A DNA stretch of 7,935 bases from CBDHHC01 sp050633205 (GTDB lineage Bacteria; Pseudomonadota; Alphaproteobacteria; Rhizobiales; CBDHHC01): the NCBI GenBank assembly GCA_050633205.1, contig JBOEGA010000224.1, positions 1 through 7,935 on the forward strand. Direction: 5' to 3'. The notes under the pieces are model-generated. The model did no database searches. It was not told where the DNA came from and saw nothing but the letters and a program-made list of their open reading frames with translations. Shown here in pieces: positions 6,266 to 7,935 of the stretch. The translations under genes and the position numbers were made by a program. Numbering within the stretch: the stretch's first letter is position 1; each line of letters opens with the position of its first letter.

Positions 6266-7528
6266 TTAAACTTTCTGTCCCGGGAGTGAAATTTCAAAGC
6301 AGGTACACCCACCTTCGAGATGCTTTACTGTTGCTTCACCACCATGGCGCCTTGCAATCTGTCTGACCAGTGCCAGACCAAGACCTGTCCCACTTGTCCC
6401 CGTAGTCCCTTCCGGCCGAAAAAACGGATCAAATATTTTTTCGAAATTTTCAGAGGCAACATTTTTCCCCTTGTCGGCAACCTGAAGGTTGATATTACCT
6501 TCACTCTTGTGCAATGTGATATTGACAGGTGGCGTACCATACCGTTTTGCATTTTCCAGCAAATTCCTGATCATGCGTCGTAGCAGACGGCTGTCCCCCA
6601 TCATAGTTACCTGTTCACCCTCCAGCTCAAACCCTGGGTATCTGGCCGTTTCTTCAGCCGCCAGGGCAAGAAGGTCAACTTCTTCCAGGTGACCAATATC
6701 ATTCAGCGTATTCAGGCGGCTGGCTAACAGAATTTCTTCTATCATGTCGTCCAGTTCTGCAATATCAGTTTCCAGATTGCTCCTGTGTTTGGGATCTGCC
6801 TTATCTTTCAGAAGTTCAACAGTGACCCGCAATCTTGACAAAGGAGTCCTAAGCTCATGTGAAGCATTGGCGAGGAACATCTTGTGTGAGTTTAAAAGGG
6901 CTTCTATACGTTCTGCTGCGGTATTAAAACTGGTTGCGAGTTGAGCTATTTCGTCTCTTCCTTCAACAGAAACACGTGTTGCAAGATCCCCTGATCCAAG
7001 TGTCTCCACACCCTGTTGCAGCCTCTCCAGCCTGCCAGTAAGCCCTCTGACGGCCGGGTAAATAGCAATTGCAATCGCCAGTACAATCCCGCCGAGAATA
7101 AAGATAAACCTGAAAGGGCCAAAACCTATTCCATCCGGAGGAGGGCGCCTGACAGAGACCCATCGCCCGTCCGCAAGTCTGGCTATCCATGCGCCCCTTC
7201 TGTGTTGAAATGTTCGTTCTCCACGCCAGCTCTCAAGAGAAGGGGCAGGGAGACCGTCTGCAGTGATTGCTATGAGTTTGCCACTTGCATCAAAAAGCGC
7301 AAGCTCAAGCCTGAACCTGTCCGCAAGGTCGCCCAGCTTTTTTTGCTGATCTTCGGGCTTATCCGCAGCAGGTGGCAGTATCGTCGTTGCAATTTCCCTT
7401 GCAATATGTAGTGAATCTTCAAAATGAGAGGGATTGGATAACAGTTTCCAGCATAACCCCGCAATAATCACAAGCGCAATAAGGCTTCCTATAACAGTTA
7501 GATAGATTTTTTGGTAAAGCTGTTTCAT
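6266..7528 (-). CDS. Two-component sensor histidine kinase (HAMP, HisKA, HATPase_c)
   Basis: Inner-membrane sensor kinase of 420 aa. TM1 is at about 8-30, a periplasmic sensor region of about 110 residues follows (31-140), TM2 is at about 141-160, and HAMP at about 160-212 (GDLATRV, DEIAQLATSFN). The phosphorylated H224 is in ASHELRTPLSRLR. ATPase N-box residues N322 and N326 are in RNLLENAKRYG, the F-box is IFDPFFR (365-371) and the G2 box GTGLGLALV (380-388). The G1 box reads ADKGKNV (351-357), keeping D352 and G354 but with N356 where the second glycine is usual. The start ATG 7526-7528 lies 11 bp after the response regulator stop, with AGG near that stop acting as a weak Shine-Dalgarno. 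It should phosphorylate the adjacent OmpR-type regulator. The short proline-rich periplasmic domain gives no clue to the signal. Confidence 0.93.
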   Translation of the reverse strand: MKQLYQKIYLTVIGSLIALVIIAGLCWKLLSNPSHFEDSLHIAREIATTILPPAADKPEDQQKKLGDLADRFRLELALFDASGKLIAITADGLPAPSLESWRGERTFQHRRGAWIARLADGRWVSVRRPPPDGIGFGPFRFIFILGGIVLAIAIAIYPAVRGLTGRLERLQQGVETLGSGDLATRVSVEGRDEIAQLATSFNTAAERIEALLNSHKMFLANASHELRTPLSRLRVTVELLKDKADPKHRSNLETDIAELDDMIEEILLASRLNTLNDIGHLEEVDLLALAAEETARYPGFELEGEQVTMMGDSRLLRRMIRNLLENAKRYGTPPVNITLHKSEGNINLQVADKGKNVASENFEKIFDPFFRPEGTTGTSGTGLGLALVRQIARRHGGEATVKHLEGGCTCFEISLPGQKV

Positions 7529-7539
7529 TGATCAGGCAC

Positions 7540-7935
7540 CTAATCCTGCATCTTGGCAAAGACATAGCCCATACCACGAACGGTAATAATTCTGCGTGGA
7601 TTTTTAGGATCGTCTTCTATTTCGGAGCGGATACGCGAGATATGTACATCGATCGATCTGTCAAATGATTCAATAGTCTGCTTTTTCAGGTGATCCATTA
7701 TCGCATCACGAGACATAACGCGACCGGCATTTATGGCCAGAATCTTCAGAAGTTCAAACTGGTAGCTGGTCAGGGTGAGTACCTTATCATCCAGTCTGAC
7801 AAGAATTGCTTCAAGGTCTATTTCCAGACGGCCGAAACTTAGCGTCGATGAAGTATTTTTTTTAACGCCCCGTCTCAGTATTGCGCGCAGGCGAGCCAGA
7901 AGTTCCCTTGGTTCAAAGGGTTTTGGAAGATAGTC
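7540..7935 (-). CDS. OmpR/PhoB-family response regulator, C-terminal part (cut by window edge)
   Basis: The last 132 residues are visible. They open with DYLPKPFEPRELLARLRAIL, the end of the receiver domain with its conserved Lys-Pro and the alpha-5 dimerisation helix. After a short linker (about 22-33) comes a winged-helix DNA-binding domain: LTSYQFELLKILAINAG, then SRDAIMDHL, the recognition-helix region RSIDVHISRIRSEIED and the terminal wing ITVRGMGYVF. The phosphoacceptor Asp lies outside the window. It is upstream of and almost abutting the sensor kinase (11-bp gap), the classic regulator-kinase operon order. It should bind direct repeats in target promoters as a phosphorylated dimer. 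The specific regulon (for example an RstA-, CpxR- or OmpR-like role) cannot be assigned. Confidence 0.94.
   Translation of the reverse strand, partial: DYLPKPFEPRELLARLRAILRRGVKKNTSSTLSFGRLEIDLEAILVRLDDKVLTLTSYQFELLKILAINAGRVMSRDAIMDHLKKQTIESFDRSIDVHISRIRSEIEDDPKNPRRIITVRGMGYVFAKMQD

Noticed and set aside
7016..7411. Plus-strand 131-codon frame
   Set aside because: It is antisense to the kinase sensor region; composition is rich in Arg, Pro, Lys and Ser as expected of a shadow frame.

Overview
The window looks like chromosomal DNA from an alphaproteobacterium of moderate GC content (mid-40s percent, judged by eye). The evidence is the short-form phosphatidylserine decarboxylase, the MltB-like transglycosylase with a C-terminal peptidoglycan-binding domain, and the ABC-2 exporter pair with a TWDxxR-type permease. 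Genus cannot be read from the sequence. Genes are densely packed, with no tRNA, rRNA, CRISPR array, IS element or phage gene. It reads as ordinary housekeeping and envelope DNA rather than an accessory island, and I found no convincing undescribed multi-gene system.

Layout. On the minus strand, from the left edge: the N-terminus of a membrane-anchored DUF1439-like protein (1-141, cut by the window); a complete short-chain dehydrogenase/reductase (312-1016); and a two-gene ABC exporter with the ATPase first (2584-3519) and a large polytopic permease second (1104-2594), the two overlapping by 11 bp. A strong hairpin (1050-1096) lies directly after the permease stop. Next is a secreted MltB-type lytic transglycosylase (3644-4858), followed downstream by an imperfect hairpin. 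A 233-bp divergent region (4859-5091) separates it from psd (5092-5805), the only plus-strand gene. Convergent with psd, with 7 bp between the stops, is a stand-alone receiver protein (5813-6187). Upstream of that on the minus strand is an OmpR-type two-component pair: sensor kinase (6266-7528) and response regulator (7540 to the right edge, N-terminus missing).

How the genes work together. Psd makes phosphatidylethanolamine in the inner membrane and the transglycosylase remodels peptidoglycan, so the central divergent pair serves the envelope. The ABC pair probably exports or extrudes an unknown substrate. The OmpR-type regulator and kinase form a canonical signalling operon. The single-domain receiver just downstream has no output domain and could be an extra phosphoryl acceptor or a partner of another kinase.

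Start sites were reassigned for four genes. For the transglycosylase, psd and the permease, the longest frames begin upstream of clear Shine-Dalgarno sequences that point to internal ATG codons. For the receiver the choice rests on family form. Points worth a second look are the 1050-1096 hairpin, the altered G1 box of the kinase, the orphan receiver, psd without an adjacent pssA, and the fused-size permease.
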